Source of the DNA: Lutimonas vermicola
GTDB lineage: Bacteria; Bacteroidota; Bacteroidia; Flavobacteriales; Flavobacteriaceae
Length of the DNA: 64,000 bases
Assembly: GCF_038433205.1 (NCBI RefSeq)
Contig: NZ_JBCDNA010000001.1
Coordinates: 372,001 to 436,000, forward strand
Direction of reading: 5' to 3'
In this document: piece by piece, positions 43,282 to 51,309 of the stretch
Layout: each line of letters begins with the position of its first letter
How positions within the stretch are numbered: position 1 is the stretch's first letter
Notes under the pieces: model-generated
What the model saw: only the letters and a program-made list of their open reading frames with translations
The model's database searches: none
Told to the model about the DNA's origin: nothing
Position numbers and translations under genes: made by a program

Positions 43282-43635
43282 ATGAAATACCTATTTAATT
43301 TTTTAATGATGTTCATAGCTTATAACGCATTCGCCCAAAGCGGGAAAAACGAAAAAATAAAGAATATTGTCACCTTTCCAAATGGTGATGAGGCCATAAC
43401 CATCATTGAGAATTCAGAAAGAAATGTGATTCAATTAACAACAACTGATGATTACAACAGATATGAAATGCTTGATCTGTCAAATCATGAGGCAGCTCAC
43501 CGCACAACAAAAAAAAAGGGACTCATTAGCGCGGATGCCAAAGATCAGTTCGGGGGGAACTATATGGTAGGCAAGAATGAGCAAGAGCCGATAGTTCAAA
43601 ATAAAAATGAAGAAGAGGAGAAAAGCGGCGCATAA
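43282..43635 (+). CDS. Small exported protein 4 of the NHExxH array (diverged)
   Basis: This 117-residue protein starts at the ATG at 43282 with a signal peptide (MKYLFNFLMMFIAYNAFAQS); a TTG at 43258 is a weaker alternative. It keeps the TFPNGDEAITII (31-42), YNRYEMLDLSNHEAAH (58-73) and IVTFPNG features of proteins 2 and 3, but the C-terminal strands are replaced by a basic segment (HRTTKKKG) and a Glu/Asn/Lys-rich tail (NKNEEEEKSGA). The HExxH pattern is kept although its two inner residues changed from Leu-Val to Ala-Ala. Function unknown. Confidence 0.72.
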   Translation: MKYLFNFLMMFIAYNAFAQSGKNEKIKNIVTFPNGDEAITIIENSERNVIQLTTTDDYNRYEMLDLSNHEAAHRTTKKKGLISADAKDQFGGNYMVGKNEQEPIVQNKNEEEEKSGA

Positions 43636-43715
43636 AGCGCGGATCACAAAAGAAGGATCAGAAAAAGGCAGGAGTCTTATGTTGATCCCAGTAAAATAAA
43701 TAAAATCTAGAAAAA

Positions 43716-44285
43716 ATGAAAAGATTCAATTCAATTACCACACTATTTGTTCTTGCCTTGAGCTTGCTTTTTAGCCCAAACAGTGCAGCGCAATTCTTTA
43801 CAGATACGGATAAGAATCCACATGATATTGTTTATTACCGTCCATCAAAAGGCGCAACGCCACAAATAAAGGTCATTTATGGAAGACCAAGGGCAAAGGA
43901 TGATAAAGTGTTCGGTACCCAGGTACCTTATGGAAGGATTTGGAAAACCGGTAGTAATGAATCAACGGAAGTAAGATTTTATTGTGATGTAATGTTTGGT
44001 AATAAATATGTAAAAGCAGGGACTTATTCACTCTATACAATTCCAAATAAAAATTACTGGATCGTGATTTTGAATGGAAAAACAGATACATACGGCGCTA
44101 ATTTTTACAATCCTAAATACAACATTGCCAGCATTGAAGTACCTGCAGTTAAAGGTCAGAAACTTGAGAATTTCTCAATAGCATTTACATCTAAGAATTA
44201 CGGTACACAGATGGTTTTGGGTTGGGCGGAAACAAGGGTTAAAATTCCGTTATATACAGAAGAGCGTCTTATTTCAAAAATATAA
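43716..44285 (+). CDS. DUF2911 exported protein
   Basis: This 189-residue protein has a signal peptide (MKRFNSITTLFVLALSLLFS, ending AAQ) and the DUF2911 domain, with IKVIYGRPRAKDDKVFG, VPYGRIWKTGSNESTEV (about 69-85) and AGTYSLYTIPN (about 106-116) as hallmarks. DUF2911 proteins are common in Bacteroidota; the function is unknown to me. It follows the small exported protein array by 80 bp on the same strand and may belong to the same transcription unit. Confidence 0.88.
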   Translation: MKRFNSITTLFVLALSLLFSPNSAAQFFTDTDKNPHDIVYYRPSKGATPQIKVIYGRPRAKDDKVFGTQVPYGRIWKTGSNESTEVRFYCDVMFGNKYVKAGTYSLYTIPNKNYWIVILNGKTDTYGANFYNPKYNIASIEVPAVKGQKLENFSIAFTSKNYGTQMVLGWAETRVKIPLYTEERLISKI

Positions 44286-44374
44286 TTATTGATTAATTTT
44301 CGTTGTCTGTGTCTTAAACACTGCCATATGTTTGGCACAGGTGACAATCAAAAAAAGGGGGATTATTTTAAAAG

Positions 44375-44407
44375 TAGGTTTATCTATTCGTAGATAAACC
44401 TATTTTT
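44375..44407. terminator. Bidirectional hairpin with TTCG loop between DUF2911 and DCC genes
   Basis: A perfect 12-bp stem (TAGGTTTATCTA at 44375-44386 and TAGATAAACCTA at 44391-44402) with a TTCG loop is followed by T-rich sequence on the plus strand and by TTTTAAAA on the minus strand. It can end transcripts from both sides. The stop codon and last codons of the minus-strand gene lie inside the stem. Confidence 0.8.
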
Positions 44408-44797
44408 ATATTCAGGAAGCATCATCACGCACTCGCTTTTTTTCCCAAACCATTGATATCGTCGTTTCGCAATGAAGTCATAAAGCCAGTCTCTCCATTT
44501 GAGCGGAACATAACGGGCGATTGAAAACAACCTCCATGGCCAATTCATTAGCCGGCATATCTTTATTACCGCTGAAGACTTTTGATAGACGTTGCCATTG
44601 TCAATCAAAACGATTGATTTTAACTGATAATTTTTCAAATTATACTGTAACAAAAGTTTTTTTGAGGCGTCTGATTGTAAGGAAGCGAATAAGAACTGTT
44701 CTTTAGGGTCTCTTTTGATTATGAACTGTACTGAAGCGTTACATAAATTGCAGATACCATCAAATAATATAATGGATTTTTGATCACTTGTTTGCAT
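44384..44797 (-). CDS. DCC-family thiol-disulfide oxidoreductase (DUF393)
   Basis: This 137-residue protein starts with the DCC family motif ILFDGICNLCNASVQFIIKR, containing the DGxCxxC element (Cys 16 and Cys 19). The family is predicted to have a thioredoxin-like fold and is annotated as a putative thiol-disulfide oxidoreductase; no firm substrate is known. The gene's last codons (FIYE, stop at 44384) form part of the terminator hairpin. It diverges from the efflux operon, 79 bp apart. Confidence 0.85.
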   Translation of the reverse strand: MQTSDQKSIILFDGICNLCNASVQFIIKRDPKEQFLFASLQSDASKKLLLQYNLKNYQLKSIVLIDNGNVYQKSSAVIKICRLMNWPWRLFSIARYVPLKWRDWLYDFIAKRRYQWFGKKSECVMMLPEYKNRFIYE

Positions 44798-44829
44798 TTT
44801 GTAAAATTAGGCAATTCGCTGCTTTTATT

Positions 44830-44857
44830 TTGACATAATAATTTGTCTTGACATAAT
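44830..44857 (+). repeat. Two direct TTGACATAAT repeats upstream of the efflux operon
   Basis: TTGACATAAT occurs at 44830-44839 and again at 44848-44857, an exact 10-bp direct repeat with an 18-bp period, just upstream of the ATG at 44877. Direct repeats with such spacing are often response-regulator sites, but no promoter consensus fits exactly here, so the role is open. Confidence 0.5.
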
Positions 44858-44876
44858 TTAAAAATACCATTAGCTG

Positions 44877-45569
44877 ATGATTAAAATTGAAAACCTTCAT
44901 AAGTCATACCCAATGGGGGATGATTCACTTCATGTACTTAAAGGCTTGAACCTCCATATCAAGGAAGGTGAATTCGTTTCTATTATGGGATCGTCCGGTT
45001 CCGGAAAATCTACCCTCTTAAATATTGTAGGTTTATTGGATATTCATGATGAAGGGAAATACTATCTAAACGGACAATTGATAGAAAAACTAGATGAGAA
45101 ACGAGCGGCAGTTCTTAGAAATAAATTTTTGGGTTTTGTATTTCAGGCCTTTAATTTGATCACCTATAAAAGTGCTTTGGAAAACGTGGCTTTACCCCTT
45201 TATTATAAGGGTGTCGGAAGAAAGGAAAGACAGAAGATTGCTATGGAATATTTAGATAAAGTAGGTTTGCGTGATTGGGCAAATCACCTTCCAAGTGAAT
45301 TATCGGGGGGGCAAAAACAAAGAGTTGCGATTGCCCGGGCCCTGGTAACCAATCCCAAAGTTGTACTTGCTGATGAACCTACAGGTGCTTTGGACTCTAC
45401 TACTTCACATTCTGTAATGGAACTGCTTAAAGAGATCAACAAGGAAGGAATGACTGTTTTTGTGATTACGCACGAAGAGGAAATTGCAGCAGAAACAGAT
45501 AGGATCGTCAGACTACGTGACGGTGTGATTATCAGTGACGAGAAAACAGAAAAAAAAATAAATGCATAA
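44877..45569 (+). CDS. ABC transporter ATP-binding protein, MacB-like
   Basis: This 230-residue ATPase is of the MacB/LolD branch: Walker A GSSGSGKST (about 38-46), signature LSGGQKQRVAIARAL (about 141-155), Walker B VVLADEPTGALDST. It powers the two MacB-like permeases encoded directly downstream (3-bp gap to the first). The system resembles MacAB-type mechanotransmission exporters rather than classical uptake transporters. First gene of a four-gene operon with the adaptor last. A pair of direct repeats lies upstream. Confidence 0.9.
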   Translation: MIKIENLHKSYPMGDDSLHVLKGLNLHIKEGEFVSIMGSSGSGKSTLLNIVGLLDIHDEGKYYLNGQLIEKLDEKRAAVLRNKFLGFVFQAFNLITYKSALENVALPLYYKGVGRKERQKIAMEYLDKVGLRDWANHLPSELSGGQKQRVAIARALVTNPKVVLADEPTGALDSTTSHSVMELLKEINKEGMTVFVITHEEEIAAETDRIVRLRDGVIISDEKTEKKINA

Positions 45570-45572
45570 ATC

Positions 45573-46805
45573 ATGTTTGATTTAGATCGTTGGAGAGAAA
45601 TTTTTCAAACCTTAAGCAAGAATAAATTAAGAACGGCTTTATCAGGTTTTACCATTGCCTTTGCCATTCTTTTGTTTACGCTTCTTTTTGGTATGGGTAA
45701 CGGTCTGAAACATTTTTTCGAAAGAGAATTTTCAGGTGATGCCATGAATTCGGTTTATATTAATTCCGGAATTACGACAAAGCCTTATAAAGGGTTTCAA
45801 AGTGGTCGAAGAATTCAATTCAGAAATGATGATACAAAGTTTATCAATGAAAAATTTGAAGAGGATATAGCTTTCTTTAGCCCCAATATACAACGAAATA
45901 ACGTGCTTGCCATTTATAAGGGAAATCAAAATCGTTATACCGTTAGAGGAGTATATCCCGATTACCAGCCATTGGAATCTGCCGTTATAGAAAAAGGCAG
46001 GTTTATAAGTTTTTTAGATCTTAAGAAAAGAGCAAAAGTTCTTGCCATAGGGCGTTTGGTGGAAGAAGATCTGTTCGGGAATAAAAGTGCTTTGGGCAAA
46101 AACATTAATCTAGACGGGATTTCCTATCAGGTAGTTGGTGTATTTAGTGACCCTGGAGGAGATAATGATGAGCGATTTATCTATACCCCTTTTACGACTG
46201 CCCAGGGTATGTACAGGGAAAATGATGAGCTTGATTATTTTGGCCTTACCTATAACCCAAAGTTAAGTGTTGATCAGGCGCTCTCATTTACATCGATGCT
46301 TACAAAAATGCTAAAGGAAAAACATGGGGTGGACCCAAGAGATCAAGGCGCTTTACGCGTTAGAAATTATGCCGAAGGAGCTAAAAACGTGCAACAGTTT
46401 ATTATGGTTTTGAACGTGATCATTCTTTTTATCGGTATAGGAACACTCATAGCCGGTGTGATTGGGATCAGTAATATCATGGTCTATATCGTAAAAGAAC
46501 GGACCAAAGAATTAGGGATCAGAAAAGCCTTAGGCGCAACTCCAAAGTCAATAATTTCAATGATTATGCAGGAATCTATTTTTGTTACTGCGATTGCAGG
46601 GTATCTAGGATTGATGATGGGTGTGTTTGTATTAAAAGGGATAGGTGACAATCTGGAAAAATACTTTATTGTAAACCCGAGTGTTGAGACCTATGTAGTG
46701 GTAGGTGCGACCATTGTTCTAATCGTAGCAGGAACTATAGCCGGTTATATCCCGGCGACACGAGCTGCACGAATCAAGCCGATAGTGGCTTTAAACGATG
46801 AATAA
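45573..46805 (+). CDS. MacB-like ABC transporter permease, first copy
   Basis: The 410 residues have the MacB layout: one membrane helix near the N-terminus (about residues 19-40), a large periplasmic MacB_PCD-like domain, and three C-terminal helices of the FtsX domain beginning after KERTKELGIRKALGATPKSI (about 308-328). It lacks the ATPase part, which is on a separate gene. The neighbouring permease is paralogous, so the exporter is probably a heterodimer, as in LolCDE. The substrate is unknown; peptides, siderophores or lipoproteins are possible. Confidence 0.9.
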   Translation: MFDLDRWREIFQTLSKNKLRTALSGFTIAFAILLFTLLFGMGNGLKHFFEREFSGDAMNSVYINSGITTKPYKGFQSGRRIQFRNDDTKFINEKFEEDIAFFSPNIQRNNVLAIYKGNQNRYTVRGVYPDYQPLESAVIEKGRFISFLDLKKRAKVLAIGRLVEEDLFGNKSALGKNINLDGISYQVVGVFSDPGGDNDERFIYTPFTTAQGMYRENDELDYFGLTYNPKLSVDQALSFTSMLTKMLKEKHGVDPRDQGALRVRNYAEGAKNVQQFIMVLNVIILFIGIGTLIAGVIGISNIMVYIVKERTKELGIRKALGATPKSIISMIMQESIFVTAIAGYLGLMMGVFVLKGIGDNLEKYFIVNPSVETYVVVGATIVLIVAGTIAGYIPATRAARIKPIVALNDE

Positions 46806-46815
46806 ATAAAAGGCG

Positions 46816-48060
46816 ATGAAATTTATATTTGATCCAGATACATGGCAAGAGATTTACGAAAGTATTCGTAAGAATAAAATGCGGGCAGCCATTACAATAA
46901 TAGGGGTAATGTGGGGTATCTTTTTATTGATCGTTTTATTGGGAGCTGCCAGGGGAATGAAAAATAACTTCAATAAGCTATTTGGCAATTTTGCGACAAA
47001 CAGTGTTTTCGTTTGGGCCCAATCAACAAGCATGCCTTTTAAAGGATTTCAGGAGGGAAAAAACATTAGACTTAAATTGAGCGATGCCGATTATATTATG
47101 AGTGAAATAGAGGGTTTGGAATTTGTGGTCCCAAGACATCAAAGGCAATCACAAGCCACAAATAATTTCAAAACCGGAACCTTTGGTATTTTTGGTGATT
47201 ATCCCGAACTGGATTTGGTAGAGAAAAAAGAACTCCTGAGCGGAAGATGGATAAATGATAATGACATCAATGAAAAGAAGAAAATATGTGTCATTGAAGA
47301 AGAGATCTATAAACAATTGTTTGATAAAGATGAAGATCCCATAGGCCAGTACATCAAGATCAATGATGTTAACTATAATGTGGTGGGCATGTATAAACAG
47401 GGGCAACTTCGAATGGGAGGGCCTCAGGGAGCCATTCATATTCCTTTTACGACTTTTCAACAGGTTTACAATACGGGCAATACGATGGGTTGGATGATGA
47501 TTACCGGAAAACCGGGCTTTGATATCAAACAAATAGAAGCGGATGTAAAATTATTGCTAAAAAACCTGCACAAAGTACACCCGAAAGACAACCGCGCTTT
47601 TGGCAGCTTTAATCTTGGAAACGAAATCAAAAAATTCACGGGTTTTTTAAGCGGAATGCAGTTTCTGACTTGGTTCGTCGGTATTGCGACCTTGATTGCC
47701 GGTGTCTTTGCAATTGGAAATATATTGTTGATAACGGTAAAGGAGCGGACCAAGGAAATTGGAATCAGAAGAGCCCTTGGGGCTAAACCCTGGGAGATCA
47801 AAAGGCATATCATGCTGGAGTCAGTTTTCTTAACCAGCCTGGCAGGGGCACTGGGTATTATTTTCGGAGGGCTGGTTTTAATGTTGATTGATGCAACCAT
47901 CGGGAAAGGGGATAACGCGGCTTTGACCAATCCTACAGTTGATATACCTGTAATACTCATTGCTGTTTCGACCCTCATCATCCTGGGTACACTGATTGGG
48001 TTAATTCCGGCACAGGTTGCTGTAAATATTAAGCCAATAGAAGCTTTAAGAGATGAATAA
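46816..48060 (+). CDS. MacB-like ABC transporter permease, second copy
   Basis: This 414-residue permease is paralogous to the preceding one, with the same N-terminal helix, periplasmic domain and C-terminal FtsX segment after KERTKEIGIRRALGAKPWEI (about 311-330). It is 10 bp downstream of the first copy. The sequences differ enough to suggest an old duplication and a heterodimeric exporter. The adaptor gene follows after 34 bp. Confidence 0.9.
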   Translation: MKFIFDPDTWQEIYESIRKNKMRAAITIIGVMWGIFLLIVLLGAARGMKNNFNKLFGNFATNSVFVWAQSTSMPFKGFQEGKNIRLKLSDADYIMSEIEGLEFVVPRHQRQSQATNNFKTGTFGIFGDYPELDLVEKKELLSGRWINDNDINEKKKICVIEEEIYKQLFDKDEDPIGQYIKINDVNYNVVGMYKQGQLRMGGPQGAIHIPFTTFQQVYNTGNTMGWMMITGKPGFDIKQIEADVKLLLKNLHKVHPKDNRAFGSFNLGNEIKKFTGFLSGMQFLTWFVGIATLIAGVFAIGNILLITVKERTKEIGIRRALGAKPWEIKRHIMLESVFLTSLAGALGIIFGGLVLMLIDATIGKGDNAALTNPTVDIPVILIAVSTLIILGTLIGLIPAQVAVNIKPIEALRDE

Positions 48061-48094
48061 TTAATAATCAAATTGAATAGTAAATATAGTAAAC

Positions 48095-49201
48095 ATGAAA
48101 AAAAAGATAATTTTCGGAACCATTATTATCGCTTTAATAGCAGTTTTGGTATGGCTGGGGAAAAAGAATAGCAAGTCTCCGATAGAATACGAAACTGAAA
48201 AGCCTTTTAAAACGAATATCGTTAGAAAAACGGTTGCAACCGGAAAGGTAATTCCCCTTGAAGAGGTAGAGATTAAGCCTCAGATTACGGGAATTATAGA
48301 AAAAATATTTGTTGAAGAAGGACAAAAATTAAAAAAAGGAGATTTGATTGCGAAAGTTAGGGTGATACCAAATGAGCAGGCGCTGGCGAGTGCAAGAGGT
48401 CGCGTGAGCAAAGCTGAATTGGCAGTCAACAATGCGAGTATCGTGTATAAACGAAATAAGAAATTATATGATAATGGTGTAATTTCACAAAAGGACTTCG
48501 ACGAATTCAAATTAAATTATGATCAATCCAGGCAAGACCTGATCAATGCACAAAATGATTATCAGATCATTCAAAAAGGATATACCGGGAAGGGAGGTTC
48601 TGCCAATACCAATATTCGTGCAACGGCCACTGGCATGATCCTTGAAATTCCGGTAAAAGAAGGATATCAGGTAATTCAAAGTAATAATTTCAACGCGGGC
48701 ACCACAATTGCCTCCATTGCTGATATGAGTAAAATGATCTTTGAAGGAAAGGTAGATGAGGCAGAGGTTGGGAAATTGGAAGAAGGCATTGACATTGAAG
48801 TTGGTTTAGGAGCGATAGAAAAAAAGAAATTTCCGGCAAAATTGAATTTTATAGCTCCTAAGGGAACTGAAGAGAATGGAGCAGTACAGTTTAAAATCAA
48901 AGCAGATGTGGTTCTTGATGAGGAATATTTCGTAAGAGCAGGTTATAGCGCAAATGCAGATATTGTGCTGGAGAAGAAAGACAGCGTGATGTCTATAAAG
49001 GAATCCCTTATTCAGTTCGATAAGAAAACAGAAGTTCCTTATGTGGAAATCAAAACAGGAGACCAGGAATTTGAAAGAAAAGATGTAGAGTTGGGAATTT
49101 CAGATGGTATCAATGTGGAAGTTATTTCAGGGGTTTCAGAAGATGATGAGATCAAGATCTGGAACAAAACTAAAAAAGACGGTGAAGAGGGTAACGAATA
49201 G
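48095..49201 (+). CDS. MacA/HlyD-type periplasmic adaptor protein
   Basis: The 368 residues have an N-terminal hydrophobic anchor (about residues 5-20), a beta-barrel/lipoyl pair (VIPLEEVEIKPQITGIIEKI and later EIPVKEGYQVIQ segments) separated by a coiled-coil hairpin (about 95-150) and a C-terminal membrane-proximal domain. This is the architecture of membrane fusion proteins such as MacA. It would link the ABC exporter to an outer-membrane channel of the TolC type, not encoded here. A strong hairpin terminator follows 19 bp after the stop and closes the operon. Confidence 0.9.
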   Translation: MKKKIIFGTIIIALIAVLVWLGKKNSKSPIEYETEKPFKTNIVRKTVATGKVIPLEEVEIKPQITGIIEKIFVEEGQKLKKGDLIAKVRVIPNEQALASARGRVSKAELAVNNASIVYKRNKKLYDNGVISQKDFDEFKLNYDQSRQDLINAQNDYQIIQKGYTGKGGSANTNIRATATGMILEIPVKEGYQVIQSNNFNAGTTIASIADMSKMIFEGKVDEAEVGKLEEGIDIEVGLGAIEKKKFPAKLNFIAPKGTEENGAVQFKIKADVVLDEEYFVRAGYSANADIVLEKKDSVMSIKESLIQFDKKTEVPYVEIKTGDQEFERKDVELGISDGINVEVISGVSEDDEIKIWNKTKKDGEEGNE

Positions 49202-49220
49202 AACTTCTTAGGATAATATG

Positions 49221-49246
49221 AACCCTGCATAAGCAGGGTTTTTTTT
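49221..49246 (+). terminator. Rho-independent terminator of the efflux operon
   Basis: AACCCTGC (49221-49228) and GCAGGGTT (49233-49240) form a perfect 8-bp stem with an ATAA loop, followed by a run of T to 49246. Confidence 0.85.
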
Positions 49247-49282
49247 AGCTTCAGAACTTCCCGGATAAAATACGGTAAGATC

Positions 49283-49322
49283 AAAAAAAATGACTTTTAT
49301 CAATGGTATAGTCATTTTTTTT
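49283..49322. terminator. A/T-arm hairpin, possible bidirectional terminator
   Basis: AAAAAAAATGACT (49283-49295) and AGTCATTTTTTTT (49310-49322) form a 13-bp stem with a 14-base loop; the poly-A and poly-T arms would act as the U-tract in either direction. It follows a complete terminator by only 36 bp, so its need is not obvious. Confidence 0.55.
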
Positions 49323-49363
49323 TAAGAAATTTATGCTATTATTAATTTTAAGATATTACAGCC

Positions 49364-49744
49364 ATGGAGACAAAATTAGTTTATTTGAGCGATTTGAAGT
49401 TTAATTTAAAAGTTTGGAAGGAAGAATTAAGGTTTCACAGAAAGGAGATGGAGAAATTTGAAAAGAAACTGGAAAGTATTGCCAAACGGAATTTGGGAAT
49501 TGAAGCAATGGCTCCTTTAGAAGGCTTTCAAAATAAAATAATACGTGAAAAAGAAGTAATTGGCAGAATGCTGCAGAGAATAAGAATGAAGAAAAAAATT
49601 ATCGCGACTACTGATCTCAGCGAGGAATTGGATGGCAGGTTAAGAAATCAGCAAACCTCAATGAGAGATGATATGAAAACCTATATAAAATTGCACTATG
49701 AGTTAAAAGAAGATCTAATGGATTATTTCTTAAGATGGTTGTAA
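49364..49744 (+). CDS. Coiled-coil protein of unknown function
   Basis: This 126-residue protein is highly charged and predicted almost wholly helical, with heptad-like patterns from residue 15 to 75 (WKEELRFHRKEMEKFEKKLE) and again at the C-terminus (LHYELKEDLMDYFLRWL). It has no signal peptide, so it is cytoplasmic. It stands alone between two terminators, an arrangement of an independently expressed gene. A near-consensus TAATTTTA box lies upstream. I do not recognise the family; length and style resemble small stress or scaffold proteins of Flavobacteriia, but this is only a guess. Confidence 0.7.
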   Translation: METKLVYLSDLKFNLKVWKEELRFHRKEMEKFEKKLESIAKRNLGIEAMAPLEGFQNKIIREKEVIGRMLQRIRMKKKIIATTDLSEELDGRLRNQQTSMRDDMKTYIKLHYELKEDLMDYFLRWL

Positions 49745-49753
49745 GCAAAAAAC

Positions 49754-49779
49754 AGCTCCCTTTTAAGGGAGCTTTTTTT
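49754..49779. terminator. Bidirectional terminator between the coiled-coil gene and hbd
   Basis: AGCTCCCT (49754-49761) and AGGGAGCT (49766-49773) form an 8-bp stem, with a T run to 49779 on the plus strand and an A-rich stretch ahead of the stem, so it can serve both converging genes. Confidence 0.8.
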
Positions 49780-49781
49780 AT

Positions 49782-50669
49782 CTATACAAATTGACTTGAA
49801 ATTTTCTCAGCTTTTTTAGACTCAGCATAGTCATAAAAACCTTCTCCTGATTTTATGCCTAATTTACCCGCTGCCACCATATTGACAAGTAAAGGACAGG
49901 GCGCATATTTTGGATTTCCGAATCCGTCAAAAAGAACCTTTAAAATCGATAGACAAATATCAAGCCCAATAAAATCAGCTAATTGCAACGGACCCATGGG
50001 ATGTGCCATGCCCAGTTTCATTACTGTATCTATTTCATACACCCCTGCAACGCCTTCATATAGCGAATAGATAGCCTCATTGATCATTGGCATCAATATC
50101 CTGTTGGCAACAAAACCCGGGTAATCATTTACTTCGACCGGCACTTTTCCCAGTGTTTTTGACAAGGTCATGATTTTATTGGTTACTTCATCAGAAGTGG
50201 AATACCCCCTAATTACTTCTATAAGCTTCATAATCGGAACAGGGTTCATAAAATGCATACCTATCACCATGTCAGGCCTGTGCGTTACCGAAGCAATTTC
50301 GGTGATTGAAATGGATGAAGTATTCGTTGCCAAAATTGCATTTGCAGGAGCCAATTCATCAATTTGAGAGAATATCTTCTTCTTAAGGTCAAGGTTTTCA
50401 CTAGCAGCTTCGACAACGAGATCAGCTTCGGCCACACCCTTTGCTATCTCAGTAAATGTGCTGATATTTTGCAACGTGGATTTCATTGTTTCAGGTCTTA
50501 TCTTTTCTTTGGCCAGCAAACGCTCCAAGTTCCTTTCAATGCTCGATAAGGCTTTTTGCAAAGCGTTTTCAGAAATATCTACAAGGCTTACCCGAAAGCC
50601 ATTCTGAGCAAATACATGGGCGATTCCGTTACCCATGGTTCCGGCACCAATTACTGTGATGTTCTTCAT
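49782..50669 (-). CDS. hbd: 3-hydroxybutyryl-CoA dehydrogenase
   Basis: This 295-residue enzyme oxidises 3-hydroxybutyryl-CoA with NAD (or NADP) and the reverse. The N-terminal Rossmann motif VIGAGTMGNGIAHVFAQNG (about 5-23) followed by the Asp at LVDIS is typical; NTSSISITEIA and IGMHFMNPVPIMKLIEVIRG (about 137-156) are the catalytic-region motifs, with His 140 in HFMNPVP as the active-site base. It is translationally coupled (4-bp ATGA overlap) to the upstream fatty-acid-hydroxylase-like gene, which suggests a shared acyl-chain role. Confidence 0.93.
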   Translation of the reverse strand: MKNITVIGAGTMGNGIAHVFAQNGFRVSLVDISENALQKALSSIERNLERLLAKEKIRPETMKSTLQNISTFTEIAKGVAEADLVVEAASENLDLKKKIFSQIDELAPANAILATNTSSISITEIASVTHRPDMVIGMHFMNPVPIMKLIEVIRGYSTSDEVTNKIMTLSKTLGKVPVEVNDYPGFVANRILMPMINEAIYSLYEGVAGVYEIDTVMKLGMAHPMGPLQLADFIGLDICLSILKVLFDGFGNPKYAPCPLLVNMVAAGKLGIKSGEGFYDYAESKKAEKISSQFV

Positions 50670-51307
50670 TTGTATGACTTTTTTGGGGGCATGGTGCGAA
50701 AGACCCTGTCCCAGATCGTATTAGAAACTCCAAAAGCTTTATCCGGATATTTGTAATGATGAAGACTGTGATGCCTCCATAAATATTTGAATCTTTTGGG
50801 TGGTTTTGAAACGTGAGTGGCCCGATGCAAAAATGAATACAACAAATATCCAAGAAAAAAACCGGGAAAAAAAGCCCAGGTATAGGCTGGTATTCCTACG
50901 ATGCTAAACACAAGATAGAAACCCAGGAAAAGGATACAGGCCATAATCAATCCAGGCACTGGTGGCATAAGCAATCGTTCTTCATCTCTTGGAAATAAAT
51001 GATGGGATCCATGCATAACAAAATGAAATCTTTTTACCAGTTTATTCTCAGAAATCCAATGAAAAAGATATCTGTGTAACATGTATTCGGCAAAGGTCCA
51101 GAAGAAGAGGGCAAAAATAAAAAAAGCCAGAAAGTGAATTACGGGTATTTTCTGGATAAAAACAGCGACATAGGTCAAAATTAACAGGACCAGACCATAT
51201 ACAATGATATTCTGTTTCAATGAGGTTCTGGTGAGGCTTTCAAGAAATGGGTTTTTGAAAATGGTTGCGCTACCTCGATGATGTTCTGTAGTAACTTTTG
51301 GTTCCAT
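50666..51307 (-). CDS. Sterol desaturase/fatty acid hydroxylase family membrane protein
   Basis: This 213-residue membrane protein of the fatty acid hydroxylase superfamily has four hydrophobic segments (about 32-50, 54-72, 110-130, 137-155) and the histidine clusters of the di-iron site: HRYLFHW (about 73-79), HGSHHLFPRD (about 94-103), HRATHVS and WRHHSLHHYKYPD (about 165-185). The cluster order resembles fatty acid 2-hydroxylase (Scs7) more than sterol desaturases. The likely reaction is O2-dependent hydroxylation of a fatty acyl chain, possibly in sphingolipid or lipid A-like lipids of the envelope. It sits between the hbd and Gfo/Idh genes. Confidence 0.87.
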   Translation of the reverse strand: MEPKVTTEHHRGSATIFKNPFLESLTRTSLKQNIIVYGLVLLILTYVAVFIQKIPVIHFLAFFIFALFFWTFAEYMLHRYLFHWISENKLVKRFHFVMHGSHHLFPRDEERLLMPPVPGLIMACILFLGFYLVFSIVGIPAYTWAFFPGFFLGYLLYSFLHRATHVSKPPKRFKYLWRHHSLHHYKYPDKAFGVSNTIWDRVFRTMPPKKSYK

Positions 51308-51309
51308 GA

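Noticed and set aside
42230..43505. HExxH as proof of metalloproteases in the small exported proteins
   Set aside because: The proteins are only about 95-110 residues after cleavage, no third zinc ligand or zincin helix is visible, and the element seems to lie in beta-rich sequence. Kept only as a hypothesis.
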